NCBI GenBank assembly: GCA_900239685.1 | Contig: OENT01000047.1 | Span: 62,001-126,000, forward strand | Origin: Rotaria macrura | Lineage: Eukaryota > Rotifera > Eurotatoria > Philodinida > Philodinidae | Direction: 5' to 3' | DNA length: 64,000 nucleotides | Part shown: positions 53,101 to 61,405 of the stretch, piece by piece | Position numbering within the stretch: the first letter of the stretch is position 1 | Layout: each line of letters opens with the position of its first letter | The notes under the pieces: model-generated | What the model was told of the DNA's origin: nothing | The model's database searches: none | What the model saw: the letters and a program-made list of their open reading frames with translations, nothing else | Made by a program: the position numbers and the translations under genes

Positions 53101-53708
53101 GGTAGAAAATATTAGTGTGTTATTTAGAATTGAAAAGAATCTCTTAAAATAATTCTCGTTTCAAGGACAAGTACATTGCAGTTTTGAAACTGAATTCTAT
53201 GAACATATTATGTTTACGTTTAATGCTGAACATTTTTATTTCTTACATGATCTTGTATCTTCGTATGTGAAAGAAAAAGAACGAAGTACGTCGAATGAAA
53301 TTTTTATCGTGTTGAAATAATCTAACCTTTGTTCTTCTAGCATTATTAACTATGATAAACGATAGATCTCGACAACGATTGACTGGTTCATCAATATCTT
53401 CAACGGATACTCAAATACTTCCACCAGTAGATGAAGCAAAAAGCGATGATACACGTCGTTTTATTTGTCCCGATACGAAATGGAAATTACAACCAACAAT
53501 AAAACTTCTCACACAATACGGAAGTGAAGTTGAACCATTCGGTGCTGATTATATTTTACAAAAACTAGGCTTCCGTCACGCACGTCTAACGATTCCAAAA
53601 TGGGTTCAACGTGGTATCATGGATCCATGTGAACAATCCATGGCTATCGTACAACTAATGCTTATTTATCTTTTACCAGAACGTTTCAAGGAAATGTGTA
53701 TGAAATAG
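19164..53708 (+). CDS. BLTP1: Bridge-like lipid transfer protein BLTP1 (KIAA1109/Tweek/Lpd-3), 37 exons
   Basis: BLTP1 is a giant rod-shaped lipid-transfer protein anchored in the ER. It moves bulk lipid at contact sites and supports phosphoinositide supply and endocytosis. My 37-exon model totals 12855 nt, exactly 4285 codons (4284 residues; human is about 5000). One N-terminal membrane segment lies near residues 53-75 (LLIIVYLLTMIWIIYLILYH). Conserved landmarks in order are YGPWADRQR (exon 5), GNWIDCS (exon 9), CERLCVEM (exon 15), LSGLVIRGHAM and LEYAWQME (exon 16), CACLGG (exon 18), RYDWNFLSTLSPTVLGW (exon 20), FWLNYKNTYDYWNEQRG (exon 25), FPIDVVVSIFIQP (exon 32), RIDYMGSPTLMG (exon 33), and the C-terminal DYILQKLGFRHARLTIPKW (exon 37, FSA_C family end). 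Every junction is GT-AG and phase-matched, so the gene looks intact. All transposon remnants sit in introns. Weakest points are the exact start codon and the exon 11-12 join. Confidence 0.95.
20737..20994 (+). pseudogene. FLYWCH zinc-finger fragment in BLTP1 intron 3
   Basis: An open frame of 85 codons between stops reads AISFINSNKEKPLLVGDES, then KYWICTINNCAPKVHTG and VDNHSHLPKKEKLEVRAVRE. This matches the FLYWCH zinc-finger layout (PLLV, Y-W-x-C, C, x-x-T, H-x-H, then a basic E-V-R helix). The zinc ligands Cys, Cys, His, His are present. There is no start codon before the domain, no BLTP1 frame match and no adjacent transposase. FLYWCH fingers occur on MULE-type transposases and on host FLYWCH genes, so this is best read as a transposon-derived fragment. 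Confidence 0.75.
21421..22316. mobile_element. Nested foldback element inside the pogo-like element
   Basis: Outer ends pair: CACCTCCCCCCTCCTCA followed by AAGTCGATTTTCGTCAA on the left, against TTGACGAAAATCGACTT and a G-rich GAGGGGGGGGGTG run on the right. Within it, 21808 to about 22165 is a near-perfect palindrome centred near 21985, where CGCAGGGTATCTTGTGCTCC pairs with GGAGCACGAGATGCCCTGCG and TTCAACTATGTTT with its complement. A (TTAA)n run is at 21639-21662. No coding sequence. Confidence 0.68.
22441..22622. repeat. Cluster of GGATCC/GGATTC(GAT) motifs
   Basis: About ten copies of GGATYC or its complement, often extended to CGGATCCGAT, occur within 180 bp in both orientations. They alternate with unrelated spacers and do not form a regular tandem. 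Function unknown. Confidence 0.6.
23815..24495 (-). mobile_element. hAT transposon deletion derivative
   Basis: The terminal inverted repeat CATAGGCGGCGGAGC is perfect at both ends (23815-23829; complement 24481-24495), followed by a shared GGGGAGGCTCA block. The flanks ACACCATT and ACACAATC look like a decayed 8-bp target duplication. The minus strand of 24412-24089 encodes only the C-terminal hAT dimerisation domain, with LYLTVPVTTATAERGFSVMN followed by RIKTYLRSTM. The DNA-binding and most catalytic regions are gone, so the copy is non-autonomous. Confidence 0.85.
24680..26186 (+). CDS. BLTP1: BLTP1 exons 4-11
   Basis: Exons: 24680-24777, 24831-24948, 25009-25165, 25235-25408, 25474-25591, 25654-25821, 25880-25977 and 26044-26186, separated by introns of 53-69 bp. 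Exon 5 has TYGPWADRQR, exon 6 follows with ELLWQFFLP, exon 8 has HYPRLWNSLQTWCID, exon 9 has LINDWSSSSLPDMYSF and QGNWIDCS. All correspond to human BLTP1 residues in the same order. Exon 11 ends in phase 2 at a GTAATT donor. Confidence 0.93.
26187..28202 (+). other. BLTP1 intron 11
   Basis: 2.0 kb of AT-rich sequence. No repeat or transposon was recognised. The human region between the equivalents of exons 11 and 12 has an extra conserved stretch (W-x-C-W...TIDYTWHP) that I could not find here; either the rotifer lacks it or a short exon hides in this intron. Confidence 0.5.
28203..28993 (+). CDS. BLTP1: BLTP1 exons 12-15
   Basis: Exons: 28203-28297, 28369-28523, 28604-28801 and 28862-28993. 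Exon 12 contains HSSPPIDVN, resembling human SSRPPIDPSE, so it is accepted despite its weak acceptor (GTTAAAG); an in-frame stop at 28198-28200 fixes its left limit. Exon 13 contains DVFNIEIEMGPVNLLLYG, equivalent to human LHVEMELSPDSQITLYG. Exon 14 begins ENLFGWDQTY (human ENYFGEDDMY). Exon 15 has CPIGFCERLCVEM. Confidence 0.88.
28994..30397 (+). other. BLTP1 intron 15
   Basis: 1.4 kb of AT-rich intron. I see no element, repeat or ORF of note. Confidence 0.6.
30398..34377 (+). CDS. BLTP1: BLTP1 exons 16-18
   Basis: Exons: 30398-30574, 30646-30834 and 33283-34377. For exon 16, the phase-0 acceptor TTTTCTTCAAAG ending at 30397 is the one that keeps frame with exon 15; an AG at 30345 does not. 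Exon 16 carries SLQLSGLVIRGHAM and LPPERETLEYAWQME. Exon 18 (1095 bp) begins VASIRLCTCN, contains SWVEAGS and CACLGG, then a poorly conserved Ser-rich linker (serine clusters around 34010-34070) before a GTAAAT donor. Confidence 0.92.
31883..32799 (-). mobile_element. MULE (Mutator-like) remnant with 9-bp target duplication
   Basis: The element is flanked by a perfect 9-bp direct repeat CAAGGATCC (31874-31882 and 32800-32808), the size Mutator-like elements make. TIRs share CCCTAGTTTGGTCGAAAG (31889-31906; complement 32777-32794), followed on each side by several degenerate AAAATGTCGAAAG units. The minus strand from about 32519 to 32310 encodes the MULE transposase C-terminus (LIEGYHNRMNH, then HPNIWRFIQFMQ); after a frame change and a stop it continues as QRYNDGLINSSQL to about 32215. 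The rest of the transposase is lost. Confidence 0.85.
34378..36005 (+). other. BLTP1 intron 18
   Basis: 1.6 kb of AT-rich intron with a short TA run at about 35882-35901. Nothing else recognised. Confidence 0.6.
36006..41109 (+). CDS. BLTP1: BLTP1 exons 19-22 including a 39-nt microexon
   Basis: Exons: 36006-37118, 38174-39149, 39768-39806 and 40065-41109. Exon 19 contains CLQFAGSLNILLTPLMLECL and LPKINICLLQAGL. Exon 20 contains VWISFPEPPRH (human EIWFSFAAPTN) and the highly conserved RYDWNFLSTLSPTVLGW. Exon 21 is only 13 codons long (AQSAGYVNVAFDQ) and phase 1 on both sides. Exon 22 contains ELSVTSSIEPLFKKLGQ and ends with the human-like KVHGSISLSQKLR. Confidence 0.92.
37119..38173 (+). other. 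BLTP1 intron 19
   Basis: 1.05 kb of AT-rich intron; nothing recognised. The acceptor at 38173 is followed directly by a Pro/Thr-rich coding linker. Confidence 0.6.
41913..46525 (+). CDS. BLTP1: BLTP1 exons 23-25
   Basis: Exons: 41913-43308, 45549-45630 and 45691-46525. Exon 23 (1396 bp) contains VGKSQALTSLQTRGLNLRL (human IAKSQALYSAQRGLK) and ends with DAAYFKTELFLKNSFQ (human QVAYFKTRIGLRNAL). Exon 24 is short. Exon 25 contains GILFWLNYKNTYDYWNEQRG, nearly identical to the human segment, and GSFEGFCLRFAENF. Intron 23 (43309-45548) carries a TIR element at 43341-44498. Confidence 0.93.
43341..44498. mobile_element. TIR element (hAT-like ends) in BLTP1 intron 23
   Basis: The ends are inverted: CAGAGGTTCAGC on the left and the complement of GAGAGGTCCAACCAGGCTGC on the right. 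Both have subterminal GGCCTGCCTG-type words; the left copy folds as a GCCTGCCTGTGACAGGCAAGGC hairpin near 43370-43395 (22 bases, arms CCTGCCTG/CAGGCAAGG). No transposase. The interior 43969-44348 may be another inserted element (ends CAGATGTC and GACACCTCTG). CAGAGGT-type ends suggest hAT, with no clear target duplication. Confidence 0.5.
43990..44260 (+). repeat. Irregular A-rich tandem tract
   Basis: Degenerate 10-20 bp units such as CGAAAAATCCCAAAA and GTCTAAAAAA are repeated for about 270 bp, almost all purine on this strand. It lies inside the TIR element of BLTP1 intron 23. Confidence 0.6.
47178..51120 (+). CDS. BLTP1: BLTP1 exons 26-32
   Basis: Exons: 47178-47301, 47777-47851, 48152-48258, 48342-48446, 48644-48742, 48955-49473 and 50207-51120. 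Exons 27-30 encode a poorly conserved linker, including a Gln-rich run, and rest mainly on matching phases, so they are the least certain. Exon 31 has VDLELNLQIQIASGSCNLY (human IDFELDIRVEIDSGKCVLH). Exon 32 has FPIDVVVSIFIQPCILQFTC, the segment ending RLFLGDEEP, and LHISMRMSNIMGKVEW, all close to human. Confidence 0.85.
52038..53708 (+). CDS. BLTP1: BLTP1 exons 33-37 and stop
   Basis: Exons: 52038-52658, 52719-52895, 52952-53101, 53166-53285 and 53341-53708 (TAG stop), with introns of 50-64 bp; the preceding intron 32 is 917 bp. Conserved motifs are RIDYMGSPTLMG, ISRS-like TRSTTPDIIKMAMKLKEF, LTISEWFNYAS, FLHDLVSSYVKEKER and DYILQKLGFRHARLTIPKW. A candidate polyadenylation signal AATAAA lies at 53952-53957. 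Confidence 0.94.
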
Positions 53709-54081
53709 TGATGATTGATGCATTCGATTTAACCTTAATAGAGGCATTACATATTTCTTTGTTGCTTTCTCTAGTCGGCTTCTTTGGTGGCTTATAGATT
53801 TGGTTTTGTTTTAAAGAGATTTTTATAATTTCTATTTTTACGGCATTCATAATTATTTTTGTATTTTATAAGAAAAACAAATATTTACACAATTATATAT
53901 ATAAATATATATCAGGTGCGTGCTCATGTGCTTTTTTGTGTCATAAGTAATGAATAAAATGCCCATACCTCATATTACTATTAGAAAAATATCATAACGC
54001 ATACACACATACACATTATTGTTATGAATCGTACATATCAATATCTATAGTGAAATGTGGATATGTTTCTTTTCAATATAG
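53709..54081 (+). other. BLTP1 3' UTR and RUFY 5' spacer
   Basis: 373 bp from the BLTP1 stop to a strong acceptor (TTTCTTTTCAATATAG, AG at 54080-54081). The polyadenylation signal AATAAA at 53952-53957 is the likely end of BLTP1. No room for a conventional long promoter is obvious. Confidence 0.5.
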
Positions 54082-54612
54082 ATTCTGTTATTGATGAATG
54101 AAATAGGCTTTGGTGAATTTCGAAGTTCGGCATCAAAATCTTTTCCAACTAGGTAAAAAAACGATGTAGAAAACAAGCATCTAAATATAGCGGTAGCAAT
54201 TTAGATTCACAAGCTTAAATTCATTTGATATTCGAATGTGTTTGTATCATCTAATGAGACGATAACGAGTTGTTTCAATTTATTGGATAGAATAATCTTT
54301 CGATTTGACAATCAAATTGAGTATAATGATCCAATGAACTTTTAGATTTATTGTGAAACTAAAATGTAACGTCAAAGTCCTGTAGTTTTGAATGTTTGCA
54401 TCTAACACGTGGTGTATGGCATTTTATCCATGTGTTTGTTTCAACATTTTGCGTTGTCGATTAAGCTATCGATGAAAAACTGTTAAAACATGTGATTCAC
54501 TAGATAACAATATTTGTCTTCATAGTGAAGAAAAAGGAATCCAAACAACAATTATGCGGGCTCAAGTATCACACATTTTAACTAAAACAAGTGCAAGAGA
54601 ATTACAGACCAT
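54082..54612 (+). CDS. RUFY: Putative 5' exons of the RUFY gene
   Basis: An acceptor at 54081 is followed after 12 nt by ATG 54094 (MNEIGFGEFRSSASKSFP), donor GTAAAA at 54153 in phase 2. Exon 54526 then continues as SEEKGIQTTIMRAQVSHILT. It can end at 54612 (GTAAAC, phase 2) or 54590 (GTGCAA, phase 1). The RUN exon at 55465 needs phase 1. The peptide has no known domain, and these exons could instead belong to a separate small transcript. Confidence 0.45.
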
Positions 54613-57600
54613 GTAAACATCCGGCCCAACCAATCAAATGTTCAAGACAACAAGAATGAAAGATATTTTTACAAATTAAATCTTCGTCTAATAAGTCGCA
54701 CGACAAGTCTAGTTGGATTTGAATTCGAATTAATTATTGATTACACGTACAAATATGTTTTTGTTTTCAACATACATCCGATTACAGTCGACTGATCATT
54801 AGAATAGGAATATTACAATAATATACACATGGATGGTCGTATCACGAATGAATAATTTCAATGATTTGATATATGGATGCATCAACAAGATTATAATATA
54901 GCAAATATTAGACGGCACAATTCATTTATTTTGGATTGAATCAAAATAAAGACAAATGAAAAATAATAGTGTACTTATTTGAATACTCAGTTAATTAAAT
55001 AACACGACATATTTATGATAGGTTAGCAGAACAAAACGATTATTCACATCCTATTTATATATATACATGCTTATATTATATGTGTCTCCCATTTATTGTT
55101 GTTGCTGCATGTCATTATAATCATTGTATAATTTTTGTTTCGTTAGATGTCTCTGTAGACCAAGTTCAAAAATTGATTGAAGTTTCATAATATTATTGGT
55201 AAAATACTATGAAGGAAAACTAAAATGGCGTCTATCAACCAATAAACCACTCGAGAGAGAGAAAAAATAACGTGATCAAATCGAAACATATTCTTTGCAA
55301 TATTTTTCTTATCCTTGTCAAATATTCTCAGTTGTATTATGCCGTTTTCATTGACAAGTGATGGACTTTCATTTACCAATTTTTTTATATCATCAGAGCA
55401 AAGTAAAAGCTTCCTAAGCCATTGAATAGTTTCCATTCTATGAATATAATATGTTTGTATTAAGATTCTGAAAATCTACTTGTTGAAAAACAAAATCTAC
55501 TATGCGTATTTAAATTAGTTATTAAAGATTTATTGAATTCAAGTTTACGACATAAACGCTTACTTGAAAAAGAATATTTTCCATTGAAACATTTTTTTAT
55601 TGTGTTCGAACAAATTTTGCTGCATGGTTATACAGGAAAAAAGTCATTTCCAATCAGTTCATCATCGAATCGTAAAGATCTTTGGCCACTTATTGATCTT
55701 ATTGCACGTAAATCAACGGATGCCAATGTTATCGAAATATCTTTATCATCAAAAGAAATGACAAATATTCGAACACCTTTAGGACGTGTACGTGCATGGT
55801 TACGTCTTGCACTAATGCAAAAACGCTTAGCAGATTATTTTAAAATTCTTGTAGAACAAAAACAAGATTTGAAAGAATTCTATGATCATGAAGCATTGCT
55901 ATTATCCGATGAAATATCAATTATAACCGGTTTACTTGTTGGTCTTAATGTATTAGATTTGAATTTTTGTTTAAAAGAAGCTGTACTTGATTATCCAAGT
56001 GACACACCAATATACTATAGTTTATATTTACGCGAACGACGTGTACCATCACAATCCATATCGAATAATATCCATCCACCAGGTTCTATCGATGATCATA
56101 TAGATGAACTAGATGATTATTCATCATTATCATCATCACCGATAATAGTACGAACAAGTGCACAAAATTCTGAATCAATTATTTTATCGAATTCAACTGA
56201 TATGGTGACATCCGATGATCAAAGAATTTCCAGTATACTTGATCAAAAGAATTACATCGAAGAACTTCATAGAAATTTACAGTAAATTAAAAGAATAGAT
56301 TTAACTGTAACATGCTTGTGGATCTCGATGAGTCGAGTTTAGGAGAAAACTGTTTATAAGTTAATGATAGAAGTGAACATTCACTACTGCAAAGAAATGT
56401 TATAAGATACTATTAGCAGTTTCTCAACTCGTCGAAGTCTAGTATTTATATATTTATGTGTCATGAATATCTTCGATTGAATTACATAGGCACTACCACT
56501 AGTTCATCTTGAATCAAGCTCATATATTAAAAATCGATCTTGTGAATAGTCCTGTATCAGTAAAAAATAATATACATAATTCTTCAAGTTTCCAATTTCT
56601 AATGAAATGAACTGTGCTACCATATGCATAAGTGAAGATTGGATACTTGACTACTGATGAAAATGATAATCTTTCTCTTAAAGATACTCTATTCATCATG
56701 AGATCTACTTATGAGTAAAACTTTCAATGAAAAATCAATAATGAATTGATATACAAAAACTGATCTGAGTCCATCTCTTTATTTTCATTTAGAGAGTAAA
56801 GTATACATAGATTCTGATGCATTCAGAACGAACTTTTATAACTAACAATATCTGACATTTTTCAGCTACTTTGCAAGAAAAACCGATTGATAATTGTTGA
56901 CTGTGAACTTTTCATCAGATTTAAGTCTGAATGAGAACCATTTATTGTACGAGTTTTAAGGAAACATAAGCATATCTCAGAATAGAAACTCAGGCAATAC
57001 AGTCTTGTTTTTTTTTCTGCTTAACTTGAATATAAAATTAGAAAATTCTAACTCTTTCACTATTGATCATTGTATTGAAGAATACATCATGTCGACAATC
57101 ATCAAACACAGATCGAAACTTCGTTTGATCTATGCAGAGATCAACAAGCTTTACATGACGAACAACGGTCACGTGAAAAAGCGAATAATTAACAAGAAGA
57201 TATCTATGTCGTTAGTTTCACTGTAGTATAAGAAGACTTAAGATGAAAAAGTTGTCATACAATAGAATTCATTCTTACATGATGTTTACACAAATGCTGT
57301 TTGTTATCAATATAGGAAAACAGTTGTCATTCTACAGAAACGTCTACAAACATTTGAGCAAACAAATAAATCTTTAATAGAAGATGCAATAGTACAAAAA
57401 ATACGCTTCGGACAAATGGAAGAAGATATGAAGAAAATAAAAACAGAAAAAGAGCACATGCAACTATTCTATCAATCGAAAATTGAGGTAAATTATTTTT
57501 CAAAATATTTCATTAGACAAGAACGATTTCTATTCAAGTTATTTGAACGTTTGATATTCAATTTCGATAAGAATAATGATGAAAGGCTGACAAAATTTAA

Positions 57601-60124
57601 GTATGATTTCATTCCGACGCATTGTTTGTTTTCATCATAGTCGAATTCTACACAAATAAAAACAAAAGAACCTTGTTCGAATTAATCCTAGAAAATTTCA
57701 CATTTAAATTTAGACATAAATCATACTTCTATGGACAATTTAGATTATGAGATTATTGACGTACGAGTATCAGAAAAATAGAGATAGTCTGGAAACTTTA
57801 ATATGACTTGATCAGGAGCTCGATAGTTTTCTACAATTCAAGCAACTTTTCCTTTAGCCTAGATCCAAAATTAACTAATCCTAATATATCTGCACTTCTT
57901 CCCAAGCTCTACTAATTCATTTTTCTTGAAGTTCGTAGACGTACGAGAAAAGAATTCAATATGCAACGAAGATTTTATTCGAACCGGAATGTTGATATCA
58001 TAATCCATTATTTCTCTTTTTCTCGATCATTATTTTTATTTACAGACTTTGAATGCTGACATGGGAGTAGAACGAGAAACATATAAAAAATCTCGAGCTG
58101 GCCTAGATCTACTATATAATGAATTACAAAAGAAATATGACAATGAATGTTTATCGAAACAAGTAAAAAGAACATATTCTAGTTTATTGTCTAATAGAAA
58201 GAATGATTCGCGAAATTTAAATTTATAGGATGTCGAAACAGAATATCAATTACAATTAGCACAAAAGAATGATTTTATTGAAGCAACAAAATTAATGGAA
58301 AAAGATATGGAAGTTAAAACAACACTGTATAATCATATGAAAGAACAAATTGATAGTATTAAAGCTGAAAATGTACGTCTATCAGAAAGATTACAAGTAA
58401 GAAGTAAAGCAAGCATGGATTTTCATTTCTAAACTATTTCATGAATTGCTTTCATTCGATTAGGTTGAATTACATCGAAACGATGAACGAGAACATCAAA
58501 TACAATCGTTGGGCAAAGAAAATCAAATGTTAAGAGAAACGATTAGTCAATTAGAATCGAAGTAAAACAAAAAACAAGAAGAAATCTTGATATTTTTTGT
58601 ATGTATTTATTATCATTTGTTTTAGTATTGAAGAAATCAACAGTGAAAAACACGCTCTCAATGATACCAATGATTCTCTAAGTCGAGATCTTGCTAAAGT
58701 AGATGCTGAAAAGTTGGTTATATCATTTGCATATATATGAAAACAAAGAAACTAAGGTCTATTGACTTGTCTTTTTCTTCTTCTTTCTGTGCATAGAACA
58801 TCTATAGAAACAGATCTACGCGTTGAAAAAGATTTTCGTCAACGTCTTCAACAAGCATTAACAAGTGAAAAGGAAAAAGTATCATCATTACAATTCGATA
58901 TACACGAATTGAATTTAATCAAACAAGTGAATAGAAATCTTTGTTGGTTTCAATTTTTCATCTAGTTGTTGTTGTCGTTGTTTTTTCTTCTTAGGAATAT
59001 GATTCATATAAAAAAGAAATGTCGAGACAACAGAATGATTTACAGAAAAAATTTCAAGAACAAGAAGAAACAATTAGAGAATTAGCATTAAAACTCGAAG
59101 TTTCTATTAAACGTGAAGATGAATTTCGAGAAAAAGACGGTCTACGATCATCAACATGGATGAAAGATGAAGATGTTAAAGAATGTTGTCAATGTCAAAA
59201 AGAGTTTAGTTCACTAAGAAGAAAACATCACTGTCGAAAGTAAGTATAGCAATCAAATCGATAGGATTCAATAGACTAATATTTCTCTCCATCGTATGCT
59301 TTTATCTATGTGACTATCGAAAACATAAGGTGAGATAAATATATGAATCGATACATAATAATCTATAAGATAATTCTAAATTCTTCGATGAATTTATAAG
59401 ATTCAACTGAAGGTTATAGTAGGTAAGTATATTTAAGTCAGATCTTGTGAGTTTAGTCTACTGCCTAAGAAGGCGTTATACTCATAAATAGTGTTTAGTC
59501 TTGATTGTAATCATTTTCGATCGCAGAAAATGGCAATCTGCCCGACAAGTTCAAATGTTAGGTTTCAGTTTTTGCTATTGAACAACTACGCAATGGATTA
59601 AGTGATACAAAAGCATAATGAATCGTCTTCAAAAACATTCTATAAAGCAAACATAAGTGAGTATTCTATAGTAACTAAACAATTCGGGATAATAGACTCT
59701 ACCGAGAAAAATTTGAATTAACTGTACAATTGTAGAAACTTATAGGAAGAGTTCTCATATGAGTACAAAAACTAAAGATAAAAAAATTAAAATCATTTTA
59801 TTTGATCAATGCTAAATTCAAACTGTCAAATATTGGTTTACACTTCAGTGAAAATCAGTCTTATTGAAATAAAAATGTTCTTGAATTAATCAAACTATAG
59901 TGTCAATCATTCTCGAACAGTATTCATTGACAACCTGTATAATTTGTTTTGTTTTCTTGTTTTTTTTCATTCATTTTTTAATTATTATTTTTAGTTGTGG
60001 TCAAATTTTTTGTGAGACATGTGCCAGTACAAAACTACCTTTACCTAGTTCAAACAAACCAGTCCGTGTTTGCGACACATGTCGTAATCATTTATTAGCC
60101 CAATGTGCAGTGAATAGTCCATAA
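54094..60124 (+). CDS. RUFY: RUFY-family RUN and FYVE domain protein
   Basis: RUFY proteins are endosomal adaptors that bind small GTPases (Rab/Arl) through RUN and PI3P through FYVE. The secure part is 55465-56281, 57081 to about 57172, 57316/57324-57487, 58046-58162, 58229-58396, 58464-58561, 58626-58712, 58797-58926, 58995-59239 and 59995-60124. The RUN domain reads VEKQNLLCVFKLVIK, then PLGRVRAWLRLALMQKRLAD and GLLVGLNVLDLNFCLKE, followed by LDQKNYIEELHRNL as in human RUFY. Seven exons of charged coiled coil follow. The FYVE end has WMKDEDV, RRKHHCRKCG and VRVCDTC with all eight zinc cysteines/histidine positions filled. The N-terminus is less sure: ATG 54094 (exon 54094-54152) and exon 54526-54612 or 54590 lie behind a good acceptor, and only the 54590 end matches the phase of the RUN exon. 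Confidence 0.92.
57168..57323 (+). other. Ambiguous RUFY intron
   Basis: Two phase-consistent splice choices exist: donor GTCACG at 57168 with acceptor ending 57315, or donor GTGAAA at 57173 with acceptor ending 57323. They differ by a few residues in the coiled coil. The second donor is closer to consensus. Confidence 0.5.
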
Positions 60125-60844
60125 AGAAACATTACACTACACGCGAATATGATTATTTTTAACATTGCCTATTACTGATCTATTTATATGATAATGTAAA
60201 TAGAGATTGCATGATCTTTAATTTATTCTTATTATAAACGATCATTGATGTTTCTAATGATATAATAATTTAAAAGACAAAAAAAAACACTCAAAACGAA
60301 ATCTCTCTCCATTTTACCATTTTGTTCGTCTGTTTAATATTTGTTGTTGTTTCTTTTGTTTTCTTTTCTCATGATAACATTAGTCAACGCTTGTGTCTAT
60401 TGAGACGAAAAAGGCAACTGCTAAAATTATTTTACACGCATTAATATATATCTATATAACTGTACTTATTGTGATATCAATGAGTTACGTTTTGTTTTTT
60501 TCTTCGTGCATACAATCTAGCGCATGATCTATTGTTCTAGATATTGAAAAACAGGCATATCTTCATTTTAATTAATAAATATACGTATTACATAAGAGAA
60601 TGAATTACTATCCTTCTTATCAGTGTATGTGTCGAATGTTTGAATCACACTTTTCGCATAGCATAACGAATAGTAATTCTTTCTCTTTTCATCGTCCTCG
60701 TTCTCTTCCTCCTACATCAAACATCATTCATATCACATACATTGTACATGATAGACGCCACCTACTCAAGCGAAAGTCAATAAAAAGGAAAGGGCTAATT
60801 TAAATAGACTCGTCATATAACATATATTTTACTTTTACTTATAG
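60125..60844 (+). other. RUFY 3' UTR and light-chain upstream region
   Basis: AT-rich, with candidate polyadenylation signals AATAAA at 60574-60579 and 60779-60784. It ends in the acceptor TTTTACTTTTACTTATAG (AG at 60843-60844), 41 bp before the light-chain ATG, a possible trans-splice or 5' UTR intron acceptor. Confidence 0.5.
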
Positions 60845-60885
60845 ATTAAAAAAGAAAAGTTAACAACTGTTTTAAAAAGAAATCA

Positions 60886-61405
60886 ATGCCAATGTTACGA
60901 GACGATACACCGGATTTTCGTGAAGCTTTTAGTCTCTTCGATGATCGTGGTGATGATAAAATTTCTAAACATTTATTTGGTGAAGTCGTTCGAGCACTTG
61001 GTTTAAATCCAACTGAAGGACAAATTAAAAGTACAACACAAAATTTAAAAATCGATCGCATTTCATTCGAAGAATTTTTACCGTTATATGATTCTCTAGC
61101 GAAAAAGAAAGATTCTAGTATGAGTGAAGAAGAACTTATCGAAGGTAAATCATAGAGACATTATAAGTGAAAATAAAGAAATAAAAGTAAAATTTTGTTT
61201 CTTGTTAAATTCGTTTTCTTTAGGTTTAAAAGTATTCGATAAAGAACAGAATGGTAATATATCATCAGCTGAACTTCGTCATTTGTTAACGAATCTTGGT
61301 GAACGTTTAACTGATGAAGAAGTCGAACAATTACTAACAGGTCTTGAAGATAAAAATGGTCTGATTCACTATGAAGAATGGATTCGAAAATTACTACGCA
61401 ATTAA
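60886..61405 (+). CDS. MYL6: Myosin essential light chain (MYL6/Mlc-c type)
   Basis: Essential light chains wrap the first IQ motif of the myosin heavy-chain lever arm and stabilise it. Exons 60886-61144 and 61224-61405, with a 79-bp intron in phase 1, give 146 residues, close to the usual ~150. The protein begins [20 protein letters not shown], and contains [47 protein letters not shown] and [17 protein letters not shown], the order and spacing of animal essential light chains. EF-hand 1 ([12 protein letters not shown]) lacks the final acidic residue and should not bind calcium; the loop [12 protein letters not shown] is nearly canonical. A polyadenylation signal AATAAA lies at 61409. Calmodulin is excluded by the degenerate loops and by the FLPLYD segment. 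Confidence 0.93.
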
